The notes beneath the pieces were generated by a model. The model made no database searches and was not told the origin of the DNA. It saw only the letters and a program-made list of their open reading frames with translations. A stretch of DNA of 48,703 bases from CAYVUI01 sp964454745. Lineage in GTDB: Bacteria; Planctomycetota; Phycisphaerae; Sedimentisphaerales; Anaerohalosphaeraceae. Numbering within the stretch: the stretch's first letter is position 1; every line of letters begins with the position of its first letter. Where the stretch lies: the NCBI GenBank assembly GCA_964454745.1, contig CAYVUI010000013.1:1-48703 (forward strand), read 5' to 3'. The translations under genes and the position numbers were made by a program. Positions 41,540 through 48,703 of this stretch are shown here, in pieces.

Positions 41540-42856
41540 CTATAAACGCCAAGGCTCCCGGTATGTCCGGCCCAGGTAGCGATTGGCCTGGGGATCATTG
41601 ACAAATTCTTCCTTCTCCGGGCTCCACTTCAGCGACCTTTGCAGCCAGTATCCAATGGTCGCCAGGTGTGACATCGTCACGCTTCGCGCACCAATCTCGA
41701 CATCAGCGACCGGCCTTTTGCGGGTTTTCACACAGTCAATGAAATTCTCATAGTGGCCGCTGTTGCCGACAAGGGATGTGCTCTTTACGATTTCCGCTCG
41801 GCACTGCTCACCCAGCGAAGCCGGGGTATACTTTGACGCCCCGGAAATACCCTCCATCAAGATCGAACCTTCCGTCCCCTCAAAATGCACGCCCCAGGGG
41901 ATTTCACCGATCTTATTTTCGAGGTGGATATCGATGTGTGTCAGTTCGATACCATTGGCATAGCGGAACTTCAGCCGGCTGTACTGACCGGTATCCGGCG
42001 GAATGACTTCCACCGGGCCGGAAGTATCCGTGCCCAGTGCCCACTGGGTGATGTCAAAATGATGGGCACCCCAGTCCGCGATTCCCCCGCCGCCATAGCC
42101 GTAAAAACTGCGGAAACCCAGCGGATGCAAATTCGAGCTGAACGGCCGATACGGCGATGGACCGATCCACAGATCCCAGTTGATATGATCCGGCGCAGGT
42201 TCAGCCGGAAGCTGATAAATAATCGGAGGCCCGCCGCAGGTGGCTGTGATGGATTTGATTTCACCGATCTTGCCGTCCCGGATCGCCTGGCAATTGAACT
42301 TCAGCCGGGCATTGGAACGGCTCTGGCTGCCGGTCTGAACAACTCTGCCGAAACGCCGTGCGGCCTGGACCATCGCCCTGCCCTCTTGAATGGTAAGCGA
42401 AAGCGGCTTTTCGCAGTATACATCCTTGCCGCTTTTACACGCCTCGATGGTCTGTATCGCGTGCCAGTGGTCCGGCGTGGCAATGACCACCGCGTCGATA
42501 TCTCCGCGGGCCAGCAACTCTCGAAAATCCTCATACCGCTGACAATCCTGGTTTTGATACTCACTGTCGACATACGTTTTCGCACGATCCAGGTAATGAC
42601 GATCTACATCGCAAACCGCCAGGACCTGGCAATCATTCATCTTGATAAACGACTGCAAAAGCGAGCCCCAGCAGCCCTCAAAACCCTTCCAGCCGACCCC
42701 GATAAACCCAAGGGTAATTCGATTGCTGGGGGAAACCGAACCGCCTTTGCCAAGGGCGGATGAAGAGATCAAATAAGGGAACGTTACCGCTCCCGCAGCG
42801 GCTGCAAAGCCTTTTTTCATCAAATTTCGTCGCGTAATTTTGGGCCGCGAATTCAT
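41540..42856 (-). CDS. Gfo/Idh/MocA-family oxidoreductase, Tat-exported
   Basis: A 438-residue protein with a twin-arginine leader (TRRNLMKKGFAAAAG). The Rossmann motif is LGFIGVGWKGFEG, with VLAVCDVD and the catalytic block CEKPLSLTIQEG. The C-terminal half contains GFRSFYGYGGGGIADWGAHHFDI with the His pair of the family. It has the same architecture as 36875-38173. GGAG lies eight bases before the ATG. It lies directly after a ThuA gene and before the HEAT/ThuA fusion. Such Tat-exported dehydrogenases, often with tightly bound cofactor, are abundant in Planctomycetota and are linked to 3-keto-sugar formation. The exact substrate is unknown. Confidence 0.86.
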   Translation of the reverse strand: MNSRPKITRRNLMKKGFAAAAGAVTFPYLISSSALGKGGSVSPSNRITLGFIGVGWKGFEGCWGSLLQSFIKMNDCQVLAVCDVDRHYLDRAKTYVDSEYQNQDCQRYEDFRELLARGDIDAVVIATPDHWHAIQTIEACKSGKDVYCEKPLSLTIQEGRAMVQAARRFGRVVQTGSQSRSNARLKFNCQAIRDGKIGEIKSITATCGGPPIIYQLPAEPAPDHINWDLWIGPSPYRPFSSNLHPLGFRSFYGYGGGGIADWGAHHFDITQWALGTDTSGPVEVIPPDTGQYSRLKFRYANGIELTHIDIHLENKIGEIPWGVHFEGTEGSILMEGISGASKYTPASLGEQCRAEIVKSTSLVGNSGHYENFIDCVKTRKRPVADVEIGARSVTMSHLATIGYWLQRSLKWSPEKEEFVNDPQANRYLGRTYREPWRL

Positions 42857-42874
42857 AACAATACTCCAAATTGA

Positions 42875-43537
42875 CTAAATTTTATTAGCACACCACTGGA
42901 TTCCCTGCAAAACAATTTTTTCAAAAGACGCATTTTCCCATGCCAAATGGTCATGCCCGCACTGGAAACAAAACACCCTTGCCTTGCCGTATTCGCGCGT
43001 CCAGCCGAGGGTTTTCATGCTCTTTTCATAATCCGCAGTCAGCAGGATTTGGCTGTCCTGACCGGCGTTTTCCATGGTGTAAGTCTCGTCGTGAATTTCA
43101 AAGGAGGTTACCCCGGAAGTAATCGGATGGCCGGCATCCGCAACCTGCACGGTATAATCCTGATCGGGATAGTACTCAAATTTTCGATCTTTGATTCCTA
43201 CAGCATCGGACCAGGTTTTATTTTCCGGGTAGGCCAGGATCGCATGATGCAGAAAGAAAATGCCCTGACCGGTCTTGCCGAAAGTCTCGATTGCCTTTGT
43301 AATCTGCTCGGCAAAGGGAGATTCTTCCACTTTCATATTCATGTTGTAAAAAAGCAGGGCATCGTACTGGTCCAGGCAATTGGCACAGTTAAAGGCCCAA
43401 TTTTCGATGGACTGCTGGTACCAGTCCACTTCTTTCTCAAATTTACGGAAAAGAGCATGCCATTGGGGCACTTCGTAAGGATGAAACCCTTCTATCACTG
43501 CAAGTTTGATTCGGCTGTCTTCTGGAAATACGGACAT
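42875..43537 (-). CDS. ThuA-like protein (stand-alone)
   Basis: A 220-residue cytoplasmic protein matching the whole ThuA domain length: KLAVIEGFHPYEVPQWH, ALLFYNMN, GQGIFFLHHAILAYPEN, GHPITSGVTSFEIHDETY and RVFCFQCGHDHLAWENASF. ThuA-family proteins work with Gfo/Idh dehydrogenases in trehalose/3-keto-sugar metabolism in rhizobia, and have a glutamine-amidotransferase-like fold. The next gene encodes such a dehydrogenase, supporting a shared pathway. GAGG precedes the ATG; 24 bases separate it from the TIM-barrel gene. Note that the neighbouring dehydrogenase is exported while this protein has no leader. Confidence 0.82.
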   Translation of the reverse strand: MSVFPEDSRIKLAVIEGFHPYEVPQWHALFRKFEKEVDWYQQSIENWAFNCANCLDQYDALLFYNMNMKVEESPFAEQITKAIETFGKTGQGIFFLHHAILAYPENKTWSDAVGIKDRKFEYYPDQDYTVQVADAGHPITSGVTSFEIHDETYTMENAGQDSQILLTADYEKSMKTLGWTREYGKARVFCFQCGHDHLAWENASFEKIVLQGIQWCANKI

Positions 43538-43561
43538 AGCAACCTCAGATAAAATTGAACT

Positions 43562-44392
43562 TTATTTTTTACGTATACTGGTAAAACGCTCGGTTTGTTC
43601 CCGGATGGCCTTTTCGGTAGGCAGCCTTTCGACGCTGCTGGCCCCGTAAAAACCGTCAATTGCGTCCACTTTTTCGATAATATAGGCCGCGTCTTCGGGC
43701 ATCGCAATCGGGCCGCCGTGACACAGGATAATGATATCTTCGCGGATTGCCCTCGCGGTCTTGACGATGTCCTGGATATCGCCGACACAGCTTTCGAGGG
43801 TTTTGGCGGTTTTCGCCCCGATAGAACCCGAGGTAGTCAGGCCCATGTGGGCGACCAGGATATCCGCACCCGCGCGGGTCATCTTTTCTGCGTCCTCTGT
43901 ATTGAAAACATAGGGTGTCGTCAGCAGGTCAAGTTCATGGGCCATGCGAATCATTTCAATCTCTTTTTCATAACCCATGTTGGTCTCTTCAAGGTTCGCG
44001 CGGAAATTGCCGTCGATCAGGCCCACTGTCGGAAAATTCTGCACCCCGGCGAATCCGGCATCTTTAACAGCCAGCAGGAACTTGTCCATCAGCCGCATCG
44101 GATCGGTGCCGCAGACCCCGGCCAGCACAGGCGTATTCTTGACAACCGGCAGGACTTCATTGGCCATTTCAAGGACGATACCATTCGCATCGCCAAAGGG
44201 CATCAGTCCGGCGAGTGAACCATGCCCGGCCATGCGAAAACGCCCGGAATTGTAGATCACGATCAGGTCGATCCCGCCGGCCTCTTCGAACTTGGCACTG
44301 ATACCCGTACCCGCCCCGCCGCCGATGATCGGCTTGCCCTCGGCAATCTTATCACGAAACTTCTTGATGATTTCTTTTCGATCCAGGTTCAT
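43562..44392 (-). CDS. TIM-barrel PEP-hydrolase-like protein (PF09370 type)
   Basis: A 276-residue TIM-barrel protein of the family annotated as phosphoenolpyruvate hydrolase-like or TIM-barrel signal-transduction protein. Conserved blocks include GGGAGTGISAKFEE, NSGRFRMAGHGSLAG, GVCGTDP, GVQNFPTVGLIDG and LCHGGPIAMPEDA. This fold is fused to a UPF0261 domain in the plant Tm-1 resistance protein; here the two are adjacent separate genes. AAGGGAG precedes the ATG. It follows the MDR dehydrogenase by 24 bases. A second copy of the domain is the sensor of the divergent sigma-54 activator. The true reaction in bacteria is uncertain. Confidence 0.82.
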   Translation of the reverse strand: MNLDRKEIIKKFRDKIAEGKPIIGGGAGTGISAKFEEAGGIDLIVIYNSGRFRMAGHGSLAGLMPFGDANGIVLEMANEVLPVVKNTPVLAGVCGTDPMRLMDKFLLAVKDAGFAGVQNFPTVGLIDGNFRANLEETNMGYEKEIEMIRMAHELDLLTTPYVFNTEDAEKMTRAGADILVAHMGLTTSGSIGAKTAKTLESCVGDIQDIVKTARAIREDIIILCHGGPIAMPEDAAYIIEKVDAIDGFYGASSVERLPTEKAIREQTERFTSIRKK

Positions 44393-44416
44393 TTTATACT
44401 CCCTTGATATTGTGAT

Positions 44417-45373
44417 TTATGCATTTTGCCAGTCAAACACCGTACCGAAAAGCTTTTGCGGCTCATCGCGAAGGGTGTCATAAATTTTGTAAGATTGATC
44501 CAGCGTTACGACATCCTTTACAAACGGTTCGATGCGTACCATTTTTCGTTCCACCAGCCTACAGAGGTTTTCAAGGTCATCCCGGTCAAAGTGGCTGTTC
44601 TGCTTGATGACAATTTCATGCCCCTGGCCCTGGTTGAATTCGTACTCCACCTTAAAACGCCCCGCAATGAAGAGAACCGTTCCTCGCGGTTTTGCCGCCT
44701 GGATCAGTTTCGTCTCCATGCCTGCGACACCGGCAACATCGAGCACCGCGTCATATGTAAAATCCTCGATATGATCCTTCCAGCCGTCACCGGAAACATT
44801 GACGACAGTTTCCGCGGCCCCGATCTTTCGGGCGATTTCGAGACGCTGTTCATTGATATCGCACAGTGTTACCCTTGCCCCCATGACATTGGCGATCTGC
44901 GCGGCAACCTGGCCGATAAAGCCGGCACCGACGATCAGGAATTTATGCCCCATCCGAAGTTCCGCATTCCGACAGGTTCGCATCGCGACACTGGCCATGC
45001 CGAAAAGGGCCGCCTGCTTTTTATCTACAGACTCCGGAATCTTAACCAGCAGGCTGTCTTCCGGGATCACATTGTATTCCATGTGGTCACCGCTCATGTA
45101 AAGGACATCACCGACCTTGAGGTCTTTTACATCCGGACCGGTTTCGATCACTTTGCCGACATTTTGATATCCCCAGCCGGCAGGCAAATCCTCATCACCG
45201 CGGGCGTAGTTGCCTCGGGTAAGGTCGTTCCTCTCGGAACCATTGGTCACGCCGGAGTACAGGGTATGGGTTTTTACCTCTTTTCCCTTGGGCCCCTCGG
45301 GCTCAGGCCAGTTCTCTACGACACCCTTTCTTCGGGTCTTGTCGGGCTGGAGTTGGGTAACAATCGCTTTCAT
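44417..45373 (-). CDS. MDR-family dehydrogenase (zinc-alcohol-dehydrogenase-like)
   Basis: A 318-residue medium-chain dehydrogenase/reductase. A catalytic-domain start (KAIVTQLQPDKT) and GroES-like segment (YSGVTNGSERNDLTRG, GWGYQNVGKVIETG) precede the Rossmann core with LIVGAGFIGQVAAQIA and VTLCDINEQR. The usual first zinc-ligand cysteine is replaced (SGVTNGSE), and the structural-zinc cysteine lobe is absent, as in non-classical members such as those acting on polyols. ATG 45373 has AGGAG six bases upstream; the longer frame (45454) overlaps the Tm-1-like gene. It is second in the cluster. It probably oxidises a sugar-derived alcohol with NAD(P); the substrate is not identifiable. Confidence 0.82.
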   Translation of the reverse strand: MKAIVTQLQPDKTRRKGVVENWPEPEGPKGKEVKTHTLYSGVTNGSERNDLTRGNYARGDEDLPAGWGYQNVGKVIETGPDVKDLKVGDVLYMSGDHMEYNVIPEDSLLVKIPESVDKKQAALFGMASVAMRTCRNAELRMGHKFLIVGAGFIGQVAAQIANVMGARVTLCDINEQRLEIARKIGAAETVVNVSGDGWKDHIEDFTYDAVLDVAGVAGMETKLIQAAKPRGTVLFIAGRFKVEYEFNQGQGHEIVIKQNSHFDRDDLENLCRLVERKMVRIEPFVKDVVTLDQSYKIYDTLRDEPQKLFGTVFDWQNA

Positions 45374-45395
45374 ATTTTCTCCTGTTAAAAAGGGT

Positions 45396-46616
45396 TCAAT
45401 CGCCATTGACATGGTGAATCGATGCCAGAAGGGTTTCCGCGCAACGCGTTGCAAATTCCGGATCGTTGATATTGCAATCCATTTCGATCACCGGGATGTC
45501 GTCACGCAGGTTCTTTTTTAGCGATGCCCTAAGTGCCTGGTCCGCCTCCGGGTTCCAGAACGCCCCGCCGGGTGAATCAATGACGCTTAGGCCCTTAAGC
45601 GGGATCAATACGGTAACAGGGGCGGTGCTGGCATTGAGCTTTTGGGCGATGATCTCGCCAAGACGGGTATTTTCCTGCACATTGGTGCGCATCAGGGTGA
45701 CATTGGGATTGTGCTGATAAAACAGGCGATCCCTGAATTTGTCCGGCACGGTCTCGGGCTGCCAGAAATTGACCATATCAAGGCAGCCGGGCACAACGAT
45801 CGCCGGAACCGCGTTTTGGGCTGCGGCACTGAGGCGATCCGGCCCCGCGGCAAAGACGCCCCCTACCAGTTCATCCGCCCACTCGGTCGTTGTGATATCG
45901 AGGACACCTTCGATCATTCCCGCTTCAACCAGGCTTTCCATCGTCTTGCCCCCGTTACCGGTGCAGTGAAAGACCAGAACTTCATATGCGTTTTCTTCAA
46001 GGATGGACTTTGCCCGTTCGACAGCCTGGGTCGTGTTTCCAAACATCGAGGCGGCAATGAGCGGCTTATCCTGTGCCTGGGGCACCTGGGCGGTTACCAT
46101 ACCGCAGATGGCCGCGGCCGCCTGGGTAAAGACCTGCCGGCTGATCTTGTTAATCCCGGAAACATCCACGATACTGGGGACCATCACGATATCTTTCACA
46201 CCGACATAGGCACTGACATCCCCGCCGGCTACCGTGGATACCATGACTTTAGGCACACCAAGCGGCAGTTCACGCATGGCTGCACAGGCAACGCTGGTTC
46301 CGCCGGTACCGCCCAGTGCGATTACACCGTCAAATTTGTTTTGTTCGTAAAGACTTACGAGCAGTTTGGCTGCTCCATCGCCCATCACGGCGACGGCTTT
46401 GCCGCGGTCCTTTTGGCTAACCAGGGTTTTCAAATCCGTTCCTGCCGCCTTGGCAATCTCCTCGCGGGGGATGTCCGCCTCGATTTTGGGCGGTTCGAGA
46501 ACTCCTACATCGATAAGTAATGTATCCAGACCCTGGGACCGGATGAAATCTCGAACAAAGGCGTATTCCAGACCCTTTGTATCGAGTGAACCCAGTAATG
46601 CGACCGTTTTGCTCAT
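45396..46616 (-). CDS. Tm-1-like ATP-binding domain protein (UPF0261)
   Basis: A 406-residue protein of the UPF0261/Tm-1-like family: KTVALLGSLDTKGLEYAFVRDFI, GVIALGGTGGTSVACAAMRELP, the KVMVSTVAGGDVSAYVG stretch and VLIPLKGLSVIDSPGGAFWNPEAD. The glycine-rich segments form the nucleotide-binding site known from the plant Tm-1 structure. GGGAG precedes the ATG. It is the first gene of the cluster running to 38289, divergent from the sigma-54 activator, and is followed by the MDR and TIM-barrel genes. The plant protein blocks tobamovirus replication; the bacterial role is unknown and must be metabolic given this context. Confidence 0.88.
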   Translation of the reverse strand: MSKTVALLGSLDTKGLEYAFVRDFIRSQGLDTLLIDVGVLEPPKIEADIPREEIAKAAGTDLKTLVSQKDRGKAVAVMGDGAAKLLVSLYEQNKFDGVIALGGTGGTSVACAAMRELPLGVPKVMVSTVAGGDVSAYVGVKDIVMVPSIVDVSGINKISRQVFTQAAAAICGMVTAQVPQAQDKPLIAASMFGNTTQAVERAKSILEENAYEVLVFHCTGNGGKTMESLVEAGMIEGVLDITTTEWADELVGGVFAAGPDRLSAAAQNAVPAIVVPGCLDMVNFWQPETVPDKFRDRLFYQHNPNVTLMRTNVQENTRLGEIIAQKLNASTAPVTVLIPLKGLSVIDSPGGAFWNPEADQALRASLKKNLRDDIPVIEMDCNINDPEFATRCAETLLASIHHVNGD

Positions 46617-46800
46617 GTTTTTTCTCCCAGTGAAGGAATAATAAACATACTTTTTTCACAATAAGATGAATAACAAATCCCATTCCAGAAGCAAAAACTG
46701 CTTTAATCCTAAAGAATCAAGCTATTTCCCATTTTTTTTCTTTTTTCATGCGTATATTCATGTATACTATATGCGCATATTTATATACAAGGATACACAG
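46617..46800. promoter_or_regulatory. Divergent regulatory region between Tm-1-like operon and sigma-54 activator
   Basis: AT-rich spacer with AAGCA-N5-TGCTT (46689-46703), a 12-base palindrome ATATGCGCATAT (46769-46780), and TATACT (46763-46768) as a candidate -10 for the activator. No -24/-12 sigma-54 element (GG-N10-GC) was found here on the minus strand by eye. Confidence 0.5.
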
Positions 46801-48558
46801 ATGGCTGTCATCAAATCAGGCAGATCGGGAAGAAAAAACCTCATCGGGGCTGCTGTAGGTTCCGGTATGGCCGCACAGGCTGCGGAACGGGCAGATGCGG
46901 ATTTCCTGATGGCTCTTTCTGCCGGGTACTATCGTTTGCACGGATGTCGGTCTATGGCGGCTCTTTTACCTTATGCGGATTCCAACAAGCTGATCTGGGA
47001 ACTGACCACTCGACATATCATGCCGAGGATTTATAAAACCCCGGTACTTATCGGTTTATGTGCGCAAGATCCCCAGGTTCATTTTGAGAGCCTGTTAAAA
47101 AAAGTAAAGCAAAACCGGATCGCCGGGGTCACGAATTTCCCATCGGTAGGTTTCTTTGACGGTCAATATCGAGAGGCTCTTGAAGAGGCAGGGCTTGGAT
47201 TTGAGCGGGAAATTGAAATGCTCAAAAACGCGAAAGATCTGGGGCTTATGTCGGCTGGTTTTTGTTTCAATACCGCAGAAGCCGTGGAAATGGCCCTTGC
47301 TGATGTTGATATCGTCTGTTTTGATCTTGGCTTTGCGGAATGGAAAACGGTCGATCCGGACCAACACCAGGAATCGCTTGACCTGGCGGTTCGCAAGATC
47401 AACTCCGCAATAGCTGAAATCGAGAACACGGGCAAATCGCCTGAGGTCGTTATTTTTGGCGGACAGGTAACTTTGCCCCAGGACCTGGCGTTTGTGTATC
47501 AGAAGACAAAAGCATCAGGCTACGTCGGGGGCAGCACGATCGAGCAGTTTCCCACTTCCGAGATTATTACGCAAACGGTCCGCTCCTTTAAGAATATCCG
47601 CAGGGCGGATTATCACGAAAACCGCCTCGGATCGATGATCGGGGCCTCGGGGCAGATGCAGGAGGTATTTGAGAAGATCCGCCGGGCGGCCCAGTCCGAC
47701 GCCCCGGTTTTGATAGTCGGCGAGAGCGGGACCGGTAAGGAACTGGCCGCACGTGAAATTTACCGCCACAGCCAAAGAAGCCTTCAGCCGTTTACGAGCT
47801 GGAACTGCGGCGCGATTACGGAAAGCCTTGCCATGGCGGAGCTTTTCGGGCATGAAAAAGGCGCTTTTACCGGTGCCGGCCAACGTCGTATCGGCAAATT
47901 CGAGATCGCCCACGGCGCAACGCTGTTTATGGACGAAATCGCGGATTTGCCACTGTCAGTGCAGGCAGCTCTTTTGCGGGCCCTGCAGGAAAAAGAGATC
48001 GTGCGGCTCGGCTCCGAAACCCCCCTGCCGGTGGACGTCCGGCTGATTGCCGCGAGTAACCAGGACTTCAGTACGCTGGTGCCCGAGAAGAAATTTCGGC
48101 TGGACCTTTATTACCGAATCAGCACGGTAACACTGAAAATCCCTCCTTTACGGGAGCGTAAGGAGGATATTCCGCTTCTGATTGAGGCATTTCTCGATGA
48201 ATTCGGGCAAAAGTATAACTGCATCAAGCCCGCGATTTCACCGCAGGTGATGGATGCGCTGATTGAATATCGCTGGCCGGGGAATATCCGGGAGCTTCGA
48301 ATCGCGATCGAACGGGCTTTTATCCTTGGAAAAGGCGAGCCGATCCAGTTGTCGCTGCTGAACGATTTGTTTGAGGTCAGTCGGTCTATCCAGGACAACT
48401 CGAACCTGCAAAAACCCGATTTTGAGCAGGAAAACAAACGACAAAAGCTGCAAAAAGTTCTTGCGGAAGTGAAAGGCAACAAGGCCGCAGCGGCGCGTAA
48501 ATTAGGCGTCACACGCAAAACGATTTACAATTGGATGCAGGCGGATGGGCGGGGGTAA
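46801..48558 (+). CDS. Sigma-54-dependent activator with N-terminal TIM-barrel sensor
   Basis: A 585-residue enhancer-binding protein. Residues about 1-268 are a TIM-barrel domain homologous to 43562-44392 (TPVLIGLCAQDP, GVTNFPSVGFFDG, FEREIEMLKNAKDLGLM). The AAA+ domain (about 275-510) has Walker A GESGTGKE (307-314), the sigma-54 contact loop GAFTGA (354-359) and Walker B LFMDEI. A Fis-type helix-turn-helix ends the protein (AAARKLGVTRKTIYNWM). ATG 46801 has AAGGAT upstream; the frame opens at 46666 but the added region is AT-rich palindromic DNA. In the sensor the enzyme block CHGGPI becomes IFGGQV, so it probably binds ligand without catalysis. Its targets likely include the divergent operon or genes beyond 48703. 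Confidence 0.87.
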   Translation: MAVIKSGRSGRKNLIGAAVGSGMAAQAAERADADFLMALSAGYYRLHGCRSMAALLPYADSNKLIWELTTRHIMPRIYKTPVLIGLCAQDPQVHFESLLKKVKQNRIAGVTNFPSVGFFDGQYREALEEAGLGFEREIEMLKNAKDLGLMSAGFCFNTAEAVEMALADVDIVCFDLGFAEWKTVDPDQHQESLDLAVRKINSAIAEIENTGKSPEVVIFGGQVTLPQDLAFVYQKTKASGYVGGSTIEQFPTSEIITQTVRSFKNIRRADYHENRLGSMIGASGQMQEVFEKIRRAAQSDAPVLIVGESGTGKELAAREIYRHSQRSLQPFTSWNCGAITESLAMAELFGHEKGAFTGAGQRRIGKFEIAHGATLFMDEIADLPLSVQAALLRALQEKEIVRLGSETPLPVDVRLIAASNQDFSTLVPEKKFRLDLYYRISTVTLKIPPLRERKEDIPLLIEAFLDEFGQKYNCIKPAISPQVMDALIEYRWPGNIRELRIAIERAFILGKGEPIQLSLLNDLFEVSRSIQDNSNLQKPDFEQENKRQKLQKVLAEVKGNKAAAARKLGVTRKTIYNWMQADGRG

Positions 48559-48560
48559 TT

Positions 48561-48580
48561 TTTGTGATGATTTTCACAAA
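48561..48580. promoter_or_regulatory. CRP-like palindrome
   Basis: TTTGTGA-N6-TCACAAA contains TGTGA-N6-TCACA, matching the E. coli CRP half-site layout. It lies three bases after the activator stop. A weak terminator role is possible, but no T-run follows. Confidence 0.45.
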
Positions 48581-48640
48581 TATATCTGGAGTATACAGGC
48601 TTGTTATTGTTAAGATGGGGAAACTTAGAAGCTGAAATTC

Positions 48641-48700
48641 AAACGCTTGTATGAATTTTTCATACAAATGTTTCATACAAACGTTTAATACATTTGTATT
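48641..48700. promoter_or_regulatory. Operator-like array of TTCATACAA repeats
   Basis: TTGTATGAA (48647-48655) faces TTCATACAA (48659-48667), with a direct copy at 48672-48680. A larger inverted repeat pairs AAACGCTTGTATGAA with TTCATACAAACGTTT (14 of 15 match), and AATACATTTGTATT follows at 48687-48700. It is probably a regulator binding region for a gene beyond the window. Confidence 0.6.
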
Positions 48701-48703
48701 AAA

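Noticed and set aside
46617..46800. Sigma-54 (-24/-12) promoter for the Tm-1-like operon
   Set aside because: Expected because the neighbouring activator has a GAFTGA loop, but no GG-N10-GC element was found on the minus strand by eye. A motif scan could still find a weak one.
46666..46800. N-terminal extension of the sigma-54 activator from ATG 46666
   Set aside because: The extra 45 residues are encoded by AT-rich palindromic DNA and lack a ribosome site, whereas ATG 46801 has AAGGAT at the right distance.

Overview
The window looks like a polysaccharide-utilisation region of a Planctomycetota-type bacterium, probably Phycisphaerae; a Lentisphaerae or Verrucomicrobia relative is not excluded. 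The inference rests on a PEP-CTERM tail, planctomycete-style dockerin repeats, a pseudopilin of the kind abundant in that phylum, many Tat-exported Gfo/Idh and DUF1080-type proteins, and a uroporphyrinogen-decarboxylase-like protein inside a sugar operon. No rRNA, tRNA, CRISPR array, transposase or phage gene was seen.

Layout. (a) 1-1713, plus strand: the end of an AT-rich EcoRI-family adenine methyltransferase overlapping a DUF262-HNH nuclease, a likely restriction-modification pair, followed by a repeat-bearing spacer (1714-2092). (b) 2093-11946, minus strand: seven tightly coupled genes in which a domain of unknown function (called X here) occurs three times, interleaved with amidohydrolases: nitrilase-X fusion, X, amidohydrolase, X lipoprotein, Tat amidohydrolase, Tat CehA/McbA-like protein, amidohydrolase. 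(c) 12152-13144: a single PEP-CTERM surface protein with its own promoter, operator and terminator. (d) 13439-25565, minus strand: a six-gene glycan operon (large glycoside-hydrolase-like lipoprotein, sodium:solute symporter, GH78, URO-D-like protein, GH36, amidohydrolase). (e) 25665-29386, minus strand: a LacI-family repressor, a dockerin-bearing paralogue of the PEP-CTERM protein, and a pseudopilin. (f) 29674-32343, plus strand: a GH78-like protein and a second nitrilase. (g) 32362-38173, minus strand: Gfo/Idh oxidoreductase, DUF1080, SGNH hydrolase and a beta-helix protein. (h) 38289-46616, minus strand: Tm-1-like ATP-binding protein, MDR dehydrogenase, TIM-barrel PEP-hydrolase-like protein, ThuA, Gfo/Idh, and a HEAT-repeat/ThuA fusion. 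(i) 46801-48558, plus strand: a divergent sigma-54 activator whose sensor domain is a paralogue of the TIM-barrel protein.

How it fits together. Exact copies of the palindrome GGAACGTTCC lie upstream of blocks b, c, e and g. A one-base variant (GGAAGGTTCC) lies in the e/f divergent region and again just inside the first gene of f. The central CpG palindrome is typical of LacI-family operators, so the repressor at 28271-29386 probably co-regulates most of the region. In two promoters the operator supplies the -35 hexamer (TTGGAA-N17-TAAAAT and TTGGAA-N17-TAATAT). The enzymes suggest uptake and dismantling of a decorated, probably rhamnose- and galactose-containing glycan, with a parallel 3-keto-glycoside-type oxidative branch (Gfo/Idh, ThuA, DUF1080).

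The least described parts are the X-domain/amidohydrolase/nitrilase operon, the LacI operator nested in a terminator hairpin at 38199-38241, and the split Tm-1 module beside a sigma-54 regulator with an apparently degenerate copy of its own enzyme domain. All functional assignments come from reading the sequence and recalling families; no database search was run.
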